Assembly: GCA_030430455.1 (NCBI GenBank) | Contig: JAUIJB010000016.1 | Span: 1-56,361, forward strand | Direction of reading: 5' to 3' | DNA: 56,361 nucleotides | Source: Verrucomicrobiia bacterium | Lineage (GTDB): Bacteria > Verrucomicrobiota > Verrucomicrobiia > Verrucomicrobiales > Akkermansiaceae | Shown here: positions 24,635-34,462 of the stretch, piece by piece | Layout of the letters: the number at the start of each line of letters is the position of its first letter | How positions within the stretch are numbered: position 1 is the stretch's first letter | Position numbers and translations under genes: made by a program | Notes under the pieces: model-generated | The model's database searches: none | Told to the model about the DNA's origin: nothing | What the model saw: only the letters and a program-made list of their open reading frames with translations

Positions 24635-26287
24635 TCAGTCGGAGTCGGACATCGTCACGTGCATGACTTCCTCGGCCGAGGTGATGCCGGCCATGATCTT
24701 GCGGATGCCGTCCTCGCGCAGCGAGCGCATGCCAAGCTCGCGCGCTCGTCGCCTCAGCTGTCCGGTGGTGAGGTTCTCGTTGATCATGTGGCGGACCTGG
24801 TCGTCGATCTGGAACAGCTCGAAGATGCCCTTGCGGCCGCGGTAACCGCCGCCACGGCACTTCTCGCAGCCGACCGGCCCCATGATGGTGCCCTCCGAGA
24901 GGCGGGTGGGATCCATGTTGAGCGAGCGGATCTGCTTCTCGGTCAGCTCGGCGGGCGCCTTGCACACCGGGCACAGCGCGCGGACCAGGCGCTGGGCGAG
25001 CACCGCCCGCACCGCCGAGGCGATCAGGAAGCGCTTGATCCCGATGTCCGCCAGGCGGGCCACCGCGGAGGGCGCGTCGTTGGTGTGGAGCGTGGAAAGG
25101 ACGAGGTGGCCGGTCAGCGCCGCGTTGATGGCGATGTTGGCGGTCTCGGCGTCACGAATCTCACCAATCATGATGATGTTCGGCGCCTGGCGCAGCATCG
25201 CCCGCAGGGCGGCGGCGAAGGTCATGCCGATGTCGGCCTTGACCATCACCTGGTTGATGCCGGGAAGCTCGTACTCGACCGGGTCCTCGACCGTGATGAT
25301 CTTGCGGTCCGGCCGGTTGATGACGTTGAGGCAGGCGTAGAGGGTCGTCGTCTTGCCCGAACCGGTCGGCCCGGTCACCAGGATGATGCCGTCGGGCAGG
25401 CCGATCAGCTCCTCGAAGGTCGCCTGGTCATCGGAAAAGAAGCCGAGTTCCGGAAGCCCGAGCACCAGCGCCGACTTGTCGAGGATCCGCATGACGATCG
25501 ACTCGCCGTGGTTGGAGGGCACCGAGGAAACCCGGAGGTCGACCTCCTTCTCACCGGCCTTGAGCTGGATCCGGCCGTCCTGCGGCAGGCGTTTCTCGGC
25601 GATCGACATCGAACCGCTCATCACCTTGATGCGGGCGACGATGGCCGGGAGGAGCTTCTTCGGGTGATTGGCGACCTCGACAAGCTTGCCGTCCAAGCGG
25701 TAGCGGATCCGGACCGAGGTCTCGAGCGGCTCGATGTGGATGTCCGAGGCACGCATCTTGAGTGCCTCGGCGAGGAGATTCTGGACCAACTTGATGATCG
25801 GCGCGTCGCTCTCGCTGTCGCCCTCGACCTCGCTGCCGGCAACGTCCAACCCCGAGGTGTCCTCCTCGGCGCCGTAGAACTGCTTGAGGAAGTCGTCGAT
25901 CGAGCCCTGGGTGGCGCAGACGAACATCAACTCCCGCCCGATCACGTGAGGCAGGCTGTCCATCGTCTCGAAATTGAAGGGGTCGTCGACGGCGACGGTG
26001 AGGTAGACGCCGTCGTCGGCGACCGGCACCGCGCGGTAGCGCCGGGCGATGTCGTCGGGCACGGTGCCGGCGACATCGGGCGGGATCGCGGCCTCGGCAA
26101 GGTCGTAGAACTCGATTCCGGCGTTGGCGGCGAGGACCTCGGCGATGGTGCGCTCGGTGAGTTCGGTGTCGCTGAGCAGGTATTCGACGACCGATCCGCC
26201 CCTCGACCGGCCCTCGTCCACTTGTTCCTGGCTTGCCGCACCTGCCTCGAGCAGCAGGTCCACTAGATAATCTTCGTTCGAGAACAC
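24635..26287 (-). CDS. gspE: Type II secretion/type IV pilus assembly ATPase (GspE/PilB family), copy 2
   Basis: About 550 residues. The N-terminal MshEN-like domain starts at SNEDYLVDLLLEAG. Walker A is GPTGSGKTTT near residue 305. EDPVEYELPGINQV, a Walker B GEIRDAET, a His box STLHTNDAPSA and the zinc site (CPVC and CEKC) are all present. The start is uncertain: no ATG fits, and GTG 26287 (FSNED) is preferred because it begins right at the conserved domain. GTG 26335 or a TTG at 26380 would add residues that look like non-coding sequence. It is the first gene of the secretion unit, 415 bases downstream of ftsH. Tandem PilB/GspE genes could mean two motors or a hetero-hexamer (inference). 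Confidence 0.93.
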   Translation of the reverse strand: MFSNEDYLVDLLLEAGAASQEQVDEGRSRGGSVVEYLLSDTELTERTIAEVLAANAGIEFYDLAEAAIPPDVAGTVPDDIARRYRAVPVADDGVYLTVAVDDPFNFETMDSLPHVIGRELMFVCATQGSIDDFLKQFYGAEEDTSGLDVAGSEVEGDSESDAPIIKLVQNLLAEALKMRASDIHIEPLETSVRIRYRLDGKLVEVANHPKKLLPAIVARIKVMSGSMSIAEKRLPQDGRIQLKAGEKEVDLRVSSVPSNHGESIVMRILDKSALVLGLPELGFFSDDQATFEELIGLPDGIILVTGPTGSGKTTTLYACLNVINRPDRKIITVEDPVEYELPGINQVMVKADIGMTFAAALRAMLRQAPNIIMIGEIRDAETANIAINAALTGHLVLSTLHTNDAPSAVARLADIGIKRFLIASAVRAVLAQRLVRALCPVCKAPAELTEKQIRSLNMDPTRLSEGTIMGPVGCEKCRGGGYRGRKGIFELFQIDDQVRHMINENLTTGQLRRRARELGMRSLREDGIRKIMAGITSAEEVMHVTMSDSD

Positions 26288-26702
26288 GACTTCGGGTTGA
26301 TTGAAAATGCTCGCCCGGCGGGCACCATGAGGCACTGCACGGAGGGCGCCGGATTCCCTCCGGCCTCCGACCTTGGTCAAGCCGCTCCCCGCTTGTCAAC
26401 AAGCCTGCGGACAAGCTGCGACAGCGGGAGCCGGTCCCCCACCATGGGCAGATTCCTTCCCCGTGGATCGACCTGCCGCTTCCGCCCTCCCCGCGGCCCC
26501 CGAATCGGGCGGTGCGGTCGGGTCGCAGGGCTGCGGCGGCGGCCCGCGATGCGACCTTCCGGCCCCGCCGGGAGCGGCCCGGGCCACCGCCCCTCGCCAT
26601 CCGCTCCGGGCGGCCCGGCGTGCCACCAACTCGATGGGTTGGTGGGTCGGCCGGGCATTCAGCCGGGCGCCCGGCAGCAGCTGCCGGCCGGTCGTTGCCC
26701 CG
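26288..26702. other. Intergenic region between ftsH and the secretion genes, with hairpins
   Basis: A 415-base region downstream of ftsH and upstream of gspE. It holds several inverted repeats: GCTTGT-CA-ACAAGC (26391-26404), CCACCAAC with GTTGGTGG (26623-26645), CCGGGCGCCCGG (26663-26674) and CCGGCAGC-A-GCTGCCGG (26671-26687). No gene-like reading frame is convincing, and no obvious promoter for gspE copy 2 is seen. Confidence 0.6.
26623..26687 (-). terminator. Hairpin cluster behind ftsH, probable terminator
   Basis: Directly behind the ftsH stop (26703) lie a stem CCGGCAGC/GCTGCCGG with a one-base loop (26671-26687) and, further on, an eight-base stem CCACCAAC/GTTGGTGG with a seven-base loop (26623-26645). 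There is no T run, so this is not a textbook rho-independent terminator. Confidence 0.45.
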
Positions 26703-29078
<2,376 letters not shown>

Positions 29079-29258
29079 GATTCAGGAGCATAGCCGGAAC
29101 ACCGCTCCCAGACCGCCCCTGGATCGGGCGGAAGCGAAGTGGCCATGATCGGCCACCCTGCGGAACCTCCGGCTCCGGAGGATAGCTCCGAGCCGGGGAA
29201 AGAAAACCCCATTTTTCCCGGCCTTGCCGTTCTCCTTTGGTTTTCGGAGCATTCCGCC
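29079..29258. promoter_or_regulatory. Divergent control region of ftsH and the ABC fusion gene
   Basis: A 180-base region with two perfect inverted repeats, GTGGCC-ATGATC-GGCCAC (29139-29156) and CCTCCGG-CT-CCGGAGG (29166-29181). They could be operators or parts of leader hairpins. A GGAG at 29246-29249, about ten bases from the ATG at 29259, is a plausible ribosome site for the transporter, one of the few in the window. Confidence 0.35.
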
Positions 29259-32200
29259 ATGCCGCGACGCTCCGAACCGTCCCAGCCCGCCTCCCCGGGG
29301 GGACCGCGTCGCCGGCTGTTCCGGCTCCAGCCCGCCCCGCGCGGGTCGATGGGCAGCAGCCGGGTGCTCGGCCTGATGGTCGACGCCTTCGCCGGCTTCG
29401 CCACCATGGACGGGGTGCTCGACGCCGAGGAGGCCGACCTGATCCTCGACCTGCTGCGCAGTGCGTTCCCGGATGCCGACCACAGCTGGCTGGCGCGCCG
29501 CGTGCAGCGCGCCGTGCGCGACCCCAAGCCGCTCGCCTCGATCGCCGCCGACCTCCGCGAGAAGCTCGACGGGCCGGAGAAGACCGCGGTCGGCCTGCAG
29601 CTCTTCACCCTGGTCGACGCCGTGGGCCGCAGCGAGAGCAGCCGCTCGACCTTCGAGGTCTTCATGCGGCGGCTCGGCCAGCCGGACGTCGCGCGGCAGA
29701 TCCTCTACGAGATGATGGGCGAGGGCGTCGACCCGCCGCCGCGCGACTTCGAGCGGGTCATCTTCGGCCGCGGCGGGGACGCCGACGTGGCCCTGCCGGC
29801 GGCGGCCAACGAGCACGGCTTCCGGGTCTACCGCGCGGCCGACCTCGTGCTGGTCCACAACTCCGGCAAGGCCCCGCTGTGGGTCCGCGGCCGCTCGCTG
29901 GAGTCCGGAGCCTTCCTGCGCATGCGGGCGCGCCAGCAACTCGTCGTCCCCGGCTGGACGCTCACCTGCGAGGACCTGATCTTCTTCCTCAACGCCGCCC
30001 TCACCGGGGTGCCGTCGACGGTCTACCTCGCCGCCACCGACAGCGGCTGGGTCAGCGAGCGCAACCGCAGCCGCCAGAGCACCGTGCGGATCCGCTTCGG
30101 CCTCCGGGCCGAGGTCGAGGCGCTGCGGCCGTGCCAGCTCGAGATCGAGGGCCACGGCCCGCTGATCCCCGGGCTGCCGGTGATCTGCAGCCACCACGAC
30201 CGGATCCGCGGCGAGGACCGCTCGCCGGTCGCCTTCGACACCCTGCGGCGGCGCGCCGCGGAGGGCGGCGGCCGCTTCCGCCTGGCCTCCGAGCAGCGCG
30301 ACTTCCGCGTCTCCAACGACCCCGCCGTGCTCGAGCGCGGCGACCTGCTGCTCGGCCCCGGGCTGGCGCCGCGGGTCGTCCTGCGCGTCCGCTTCGACCC
30401 GCGCCGCGGCGAGGGCGACGTGTTCGTGCGCGAGGCGGCGGGGCCGGTGCTCGCCGACGGCGTCCCGGTGCGGACCTCCGCGCTGCTGCGCGAGGGCTCC
30501 GTCATCCAGCTGTCGAAGACCCAGGCGCTGCGCTGCCGCTTCGGCGACGGCTTCATCGACGAGGAGCGCAACCTCGTCGAACTACTACGCGTGGATGACT
30601 TGATCCACGACTTCGGCCCGGGCGAGCGGGCGCTCGACAACATCAGCTTCCGGGTCCGCCGCGGCGAGACGCTGTGCATCATCGGCCCGAGCGGCAGCGG
30701 CAAGAGCACCCTGCTCTCGACCCTCGCCGGGCAGCTCGAGCCGACCCGCGGGCGGATCCGCCTCAACGACACCTCGCTCTACGCGCAGCGCGAGGAGTTG
30801 ATCCCGTACATCGCCCACATGCCGCAGGAGGAGGCGCTCAACCCGCAGCTGACGGTCCGCGAGCACCTGCGCCACGCGCTGGCGATCCGCCGCCCGGGGC
30901 TGTCGCGCGGCGAGATCGAGCGGCGCACCCACGGCATCCTCGCCGAGCTCGGCCTGCAGGCGATCGCCCGCCGGCGGGTCGGCGCCCCGGGCGAGAAGAC
31001 GCTCAGCGGCGGCGAGCGCAGCCGCCTCAACCTCGGCCTCGACCTCGGCAGCTCGGCCGAGGTGTTCCTCTTCGACGAGCCGATTTCCGGGCTCTCGTCG
31101 AAGGACTCCGAGCATGTCGCCGAGACGCTCCGCTCGCTGGCCCGCGACAAGATCGTCGTCGCCTCCCTCCACCGTCCCGGCGCCAACGTGCTGCGCGCCT
31201 TCGACCGCGTGCTGCTGCTCGACAACGGCGGCCGGGTGGCCTTCTTCGGCTCGCCCACCGGGATGATCCGCTACTTCCGCGAGGCGGCCGACCAGCTGGG
31301 GATCTCCCACCCGGGCGTCGCGTCGGGAACCCGCCTCGGCGCCGACTTCGTCTTCGACGTGCTCGAGACGCCGCTGGCCCAGATCGGCGGCGGCGAGCAC
31401 CCGGCGGCGGCGCGACGCTTCCCCGCCACCTTCTGGCAGGAGCGCTTCGAGGGCCAGGTGCTGGCGCACTCGCTCGGCGGCGAGCCGGCCAAGCGGCCGT
31501 TCCAGGAGATCGCCGAGGTGGGCGCCCCGGAGATCCCGCTGATCCGCATCGGCCCGCGCCAGGGCCTGCGCGTCTTCCTGACCCAGCTGCGCCGCTCGCT
31601 GCTGTCGAAGGTCCGCAACCGCGGCACCATCTACGCCACCCTCATCGAGGCCCCGCTGCTCGCCGCGCTGATCGCCATCACGCTGCGCTCGTCGCCGGAG
31701 GGCCCGTATGAGTTCCACACCGCGCTGCACCTTCCCGCCTACCTGTTCCTGTCGGCGACGGTGGCGATGTTCCTCGGCCTGACCAACTCGGCCACCGAGA
31801 TCCTCCGCGACCGCCCGGTGCTGCGCCGCGAGCGCAACTACCGGCGCAGCGCCGCCCTCTATGTCGCCGCCAAGTTCGTCACCCTGGCGCTGGTCGCCGC
31901 CGTGCAGTGCCTCATCTACACCGCCGTCGGCCACACCATCCTCGAGATCCGCGGCACCCTGGCGGACCACTGGCTGTGGATGACCCTGACCTCGTGCACC
32001 GGCACCGCGCTGGCCCTGCTGGTCTCGGCCCTGGTGCGCACCGAGCGCGCGGCGCTGACCGCGGTCCCGCTGCTGCTGGTGCCGCAGATGCTGCTGGCCG
32101 GCGCGCTGGTTCCCTTCCGCGAGATGAACCGCGGCCTGTTCGAGGACGCCGGGATCGAGCGCGAGCGCGGCGGCACGCCGATTCCCTCGCGGGTGATGCC

Positions 32201-32750
32201 GCTGCGCTACGCCTACGAGGCGATGGTCGTCAACCAGGCGACCCGCAACCCCTTCGACCTCGAGCGGATCCGCGTCCAGCGCCGGGTCGACGCCTTCAAG
32301 GAGCTTCCCCCACCCCTCGAGCCCGCGGTGGCCGAGCGCTTCGAGTTGATGAAGCTGGCCCTGCGCATCCTCGTCGCCGCCGGCGCCGCGGATCCGGGCG
32401 AGGCGGCCGACTTCACCTCGCGGCTCGCCTCGCTGGCCCGCGGCGGCACGCGGCTGGAGTTGGAGTCGATGAAGGTCTGGCCGGAGGGCGACCGGGTGCG
32501 GCCGATCTCGGAGTTCTTCGTCAACGAGCGCATCGACCTGCTGGTCCGCGAAGCGGAGAGCTTCCGCACCGACTACCGCAACGAGGAGATCGGCCGCCAG
32601 AGCGACATCTTCCTCGCCGAGAAGAAGCCGCTGGGCGGCGACACGATCCCGACGCTGCGCCGCAACGGCATCATGCTGGTGCTGACCATCGTGGTCGCCT
32701 GCCTGCTGACCGCGCTGTCCCTCGTGGTGCAGAACCGCAGGACCCGCTGA
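29259..32750 (+). CDS. TerB-like/FHA-like/ABCG-type ABC transporter fusion protein
   Basis: A 1163-residue multi-domain protein. Residues 28-150 are a helical, acidic domain that resembles TerB (FAGFATMDGVLDAEEADLIL). Two FHA-like beta domains follow near 166-250 (RVIFGRGGDADVALP) and 347-435 (FRVSNDPAVLERGDLLLG..SVIQLSK). The ABC ATPase (about 440-690) has Walker A GPSGSGKST near 476, signature LSGGERSRLNLG near 583 and Walker B VFLFDEP near 604. The SGL..KDSEHV after it is of the ABCG (white) type. An ABC2-type membrane domain with about six helices spans 790-1000, then a soluble loop and a last helix at about 1138-1157. It is an exporter-type half transporter with its own phosphopeptide-sensing parts. 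Substrate unknown. Start ATG 29259 chosen for the ribosome site and composition. Confidence 0.88.
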   Translation: MPRRSEPSQPASPGGPRRRLFRLQPAPRGSMGSSRVLGLMVDAFAGFATMDGVLDAEEADLILDLLRSAFPDADHSWLARRVQRAVRDPKPLASIAADLREKLDGPEKTAVGLQLFTLVDAVGRSESSRSTFEVFMRRLGQPDVARQILYEMMGEGVDPPPRDFERVIFGRGGDADVALPAAANEHGFRVYRAADLVLVHNSGKAPLWVRGRSLESGAFLRMRARQQLVVPGWTLTCEDLIFFLNAALTGVPSTVYLAATDSGWVSERNRSRQSTVRIRFGLRAEVEALRPCQLEIEGHGPLIPGLPVICSHHDRIRGEDRSPVAFDTLRRRAAEGGGRFRLASEQRDFRVSNDPAVLERGDLLLGPGLAPRVVLRVRFDPRRGEGDVFVREAAGPVLADGVPVRTSALLREGSVIQLSKTQALRCRFGDGFIDEERNLVELLRVDDLIHDFGPGERALDNISFRVRRGETLCIIGPSGSGKSTLLSTLAGQLEPTRGRIRLNDTSLYAQREELIPYIAHMPQEEALNPQLTVREHLRHALAIRRPGLSRGEIERRTHGILAELGLQAIARRRVGAPGEKTLSGGERSRLNLGLDLGSSAEVFLFDEPISGLSSKDSEHVAETLRSLARDKIVVASLHRPGANVLRAFDRVLLLDNGGRVAFFGSPTGMIRYFREAADQLGISHPGVASGTRLGADFVFDVLETPLAQIGGGEHPAAARRFPATFWQERFEGQVLAHSLGGEPAKRPFQEIAEVGAPEIPLIRIGPRQGLRVFLTQLRRSLLSKVRNRGTIYATLIEAPLLAALIAITLRSSPEGPYEFHTALHLPAYLFLSATVAMFLGLTNSATEILRDRPVLRRERNYRRSAALYVAAKFVTLALVAAVQCLIYTAVGHTILEIRGTLADHWLWMTLTSCTGTALALLVSALVRTERAALTAVPLLLVPQMLLAGALVPFREMNRGLFEDAGIERERGGTPIPSRVMPLRYAYEAMVVNQATRNPFDLERIRVQRRVDAFKELPPPLEPAVAERFELMKLALRILVAAGAADPGEAADFTSRLASLARGGTRLELESMKVWPEGDRVRPISEFFVNERIDLLVREAESFRTDYRNEEIGRQSDIFLAEKKPLGGDTIPTLRRNGIMLVLTIVVACLLTALSLVVQNRRTR

Positions 32751-32773
32751 GCCGGCGGCGGGGTCGGCCCGGG

Positions 32774-33550
32774 TCAGCCTCGCTCACCCGCGTGGCCGGC
32801 CGGCCCCGGGCGGGCCGCCTCGCCGAGCGCCTTGGCGGTCACCTCGACCGCGGCGGCCGACAGCGGCCGCGACAGCACCGCGCCCAGCACCAGCGTGCCG
32901 AACACCGTGTTGGCCGGGACGACCACGAGGTAGAGGTCGCTGCCCACCTTGACGTGGACGTTGCCGGCCTGCCCGGCGACCGGCCGGTAGGCCTGCGCCA
33001 GGCTGCGGGCGAGAAAGTGAAGCTTGGCGTACTTCGGGTCGTCGAGCACCGGATTGCCGTCGCGATCGAGGATGAACGCGCCATGTCCGCCCGACTGGCG
33101 GAGCAGCCAGCTGCGGAAGGCCTCGAAGCGCGACAGCAGGCGGCCACGGCGGACTTCCGAACCGGATCCGGCAGGCGGCTCCACCTGCTGTTCGGGGCCC
33201 GGCTTGGGCAGCTCCGCGGACGGAAAGAACGGCCGCGCCGGCTCGTCGTGATGCCTGCCGGCCGTGCGCACCGGTTCCTCCTCCGGCTCCGCGGCCGGCC
33301 GGGCCGGCGGCGGGTGAAGCTCCCCGGGCGCGGCGGTGGATTCCCCCGCCGCCGCGGCAGGATCCGCCTGCTGCGGCGCGGGATGACCGCTGCCCGCGCC
33401 GCCGTGGTCCTTGCGGACGAAGCCCTCGAACGAAGGGCCGAAGCCGGCATCGGAGCGGTCGGCGACCGGCGGCGGGTCGTTGCGCTTGAGCAACTGCACC
33501 GCGAGCCGCCGCACCTCGTCGGCGTCAATCCACGGTTGCACCGGATCCAT
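32774..33550 (-). CDS. Roadblock/LC7-domain protein paired with a ParA-like ATPase
   Basis: A 258-residue cytosolic protein. The N-terminal 145 residues are mostly disordered, rich in Pro/Ala/Glu, after a short helix (DADEVRRLAVQLLKR). The C-terminal 105 residues look like a Roadblock/LC7 fold: HGAFILDRDGNPVLDDPKYAKL, LARSLAQAY, then VHVKVGSDLYLVVVPA and VFGTLVLGAVLS. Roadblock proteins such as MglB act on small GTPases and scaffold polarity or motility complexes. Here the gene starts only two bases behind the stop of a ParA-like gene, so the pair is translationally coupled and probably acts together. Fold assignment is by pattern only. Confidence 0.7.
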   Translation of the reverse strand: MDPVQPWIDADEVRRLAVQLLKRNDPPPVADRSDAGFGPSFEGFVRKDHGGAGSGHPAPQQADPAAAAGESTAAPGELHPPPARPAAEPEEEPVRTAGRHHDEPARPFFPSAELPKPGPEQQVEPPAGSGSEVRRGRLLSRFEAFRSWLLRQSGGHGAFILDRDGNPVLDDPKYAKLHFLARSLAQAYRPVAGQAGNVHVKVGSDLYLVVVPANTVFGTLVLGAVLSRPLSAAAVEVTAKALGEAARPGPAGHAGERG

Positions 33551-33552
33551 GC

Positions 33553-34341
33553 CTAGCTGACATGTTCGCGTTTCGGCGGAAAATCAAGCTTCGCATCGAT
33601 CTCCGCGCGGAGGGCATCGAAAACCGCCTCGGCACCGGCGCCATCCTCCATCGCCCCGACCGGCAGCCCGCGCGCGCTGGCCCGGACAAAGAGCGGGTCA
33701 CGTGGAACCAGCGTCCGGAACACCAGCTCCGGCGGCAACAGCTTGCGCAGCGCGGCAACCGACTCCTGGCTCTCGAGCAGGTCCTGCTGGGTCATCGTCA
33801 GCAGCACGCCGAGCACCGCGAGCGCGGGGTGGATCACCCGCATCCGATTGAGCCCCTCGAGCATCGTCGGCACCGAGCGGATGCCGAGCGGCTCGGCCTG
33901 CTGCGGCACCAGCACCGCGTCCGACGAGCAGATCACGTCCGCGGTCAGGCCGAACAGCCCCGCCGGGGTGTCGACCAGGCAGACCTCGAAGCCGCGCGCC
34001 TCGACCATGCGCAGGAAGCTGCGCACCCGCGGCAGGTTGGCCCCGGTCGGGGCGCCGCCGGTCTCGTAGTCGCTCGCCTGCCCGCTCGCGATCAGCGAGA
34101 AGGTCTCCAGCCGCGTCGGCACCAGCAGGCGCTCGAAGGGCACGTTCGGATCCGCCAGATAGTCATAGAAGCCGGAAAGCAAACGCGACTGCCGCGTCAG
34201 CGACAAGCCGACCGAGCCCTGCGGGTCGGCATCGACCAGCAGGGTCCGCACCCCCGCCCGGGCGAAGGCGTGGGCAAGGTTGATGGACACGGTGGTCTTG
34301 CCGACACCGCCCTTCTGACTGGAAACCGCAATCTTGATCAC
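33553..34341 (-). CDS. ParA/MinD-family ATPase
   Basis: A 262-residue P-loop ATPase. The N-terminus IKIAVSSQKGGVGKTT carries the deviant Walker A (KGGVGKT) of the ParA/MinD group, with LVDADPQGSVG (switch I) and VDTPAG (switch II) in the expected places. It is close to the Soj/ParA length (about 255), with no N-terminal DNA-binding extension. No parB or parS sites are seen, so it is probably a cargo-positioning ATPase rather than the chromosome segregation one. GTG 34341 is the likely start. The Roadblock gene follows directly, which suggests the two place or sense something in the cell (inference). Confidence 0.9.
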   Translation of the reverse strand: MIKIAVSSQKGGVGKTTVSINLAHAFARAGVRTLLVDADPQGSVGLSLTRQSRLLSGFYDYLADPNVPFERLLVPTRLETFSLIASGQASDYETGGAPTGANLPRVRSFLRMVEARGFEVCLVDTPAGLFGLTADVICSSDAVLVPQQAEPLGIRSVPTMLEGLNRMRVIHPALAVLGVLLTMTQQDLLESQESVAALRKLLPPELVFRTLVPRDPLFVRASARGLPVGAMEDGAGAEAVFDALRAEIDAKLDFPPKREHVS

Positions 34342-34462
34342 AAGCTGCGGGGTCGAAAAACCCCGGGGCGGAGGGTAGCTTGCACTTGTAGGGGCGAAAG
34401 CCTTTTCTGCATGCTTGCCGGGCGCCCGGCGGCCATGCGCCCGCCGCGCCGGAGAAGATCCC

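Noticed and set aside
26377..26658. A 93-residue frame between ftsH and gspE
   Set aside because: Composition like non-coding GC-rich DNA and it spans several hairpins.
29139..29258. N-terminal extension of the ABC fusion protein by 40 residues
   Set aside because: The extra peptide has no domain character and overlaps the inverted repeats of the control region; the ATG at 29259 has a ribosome site.
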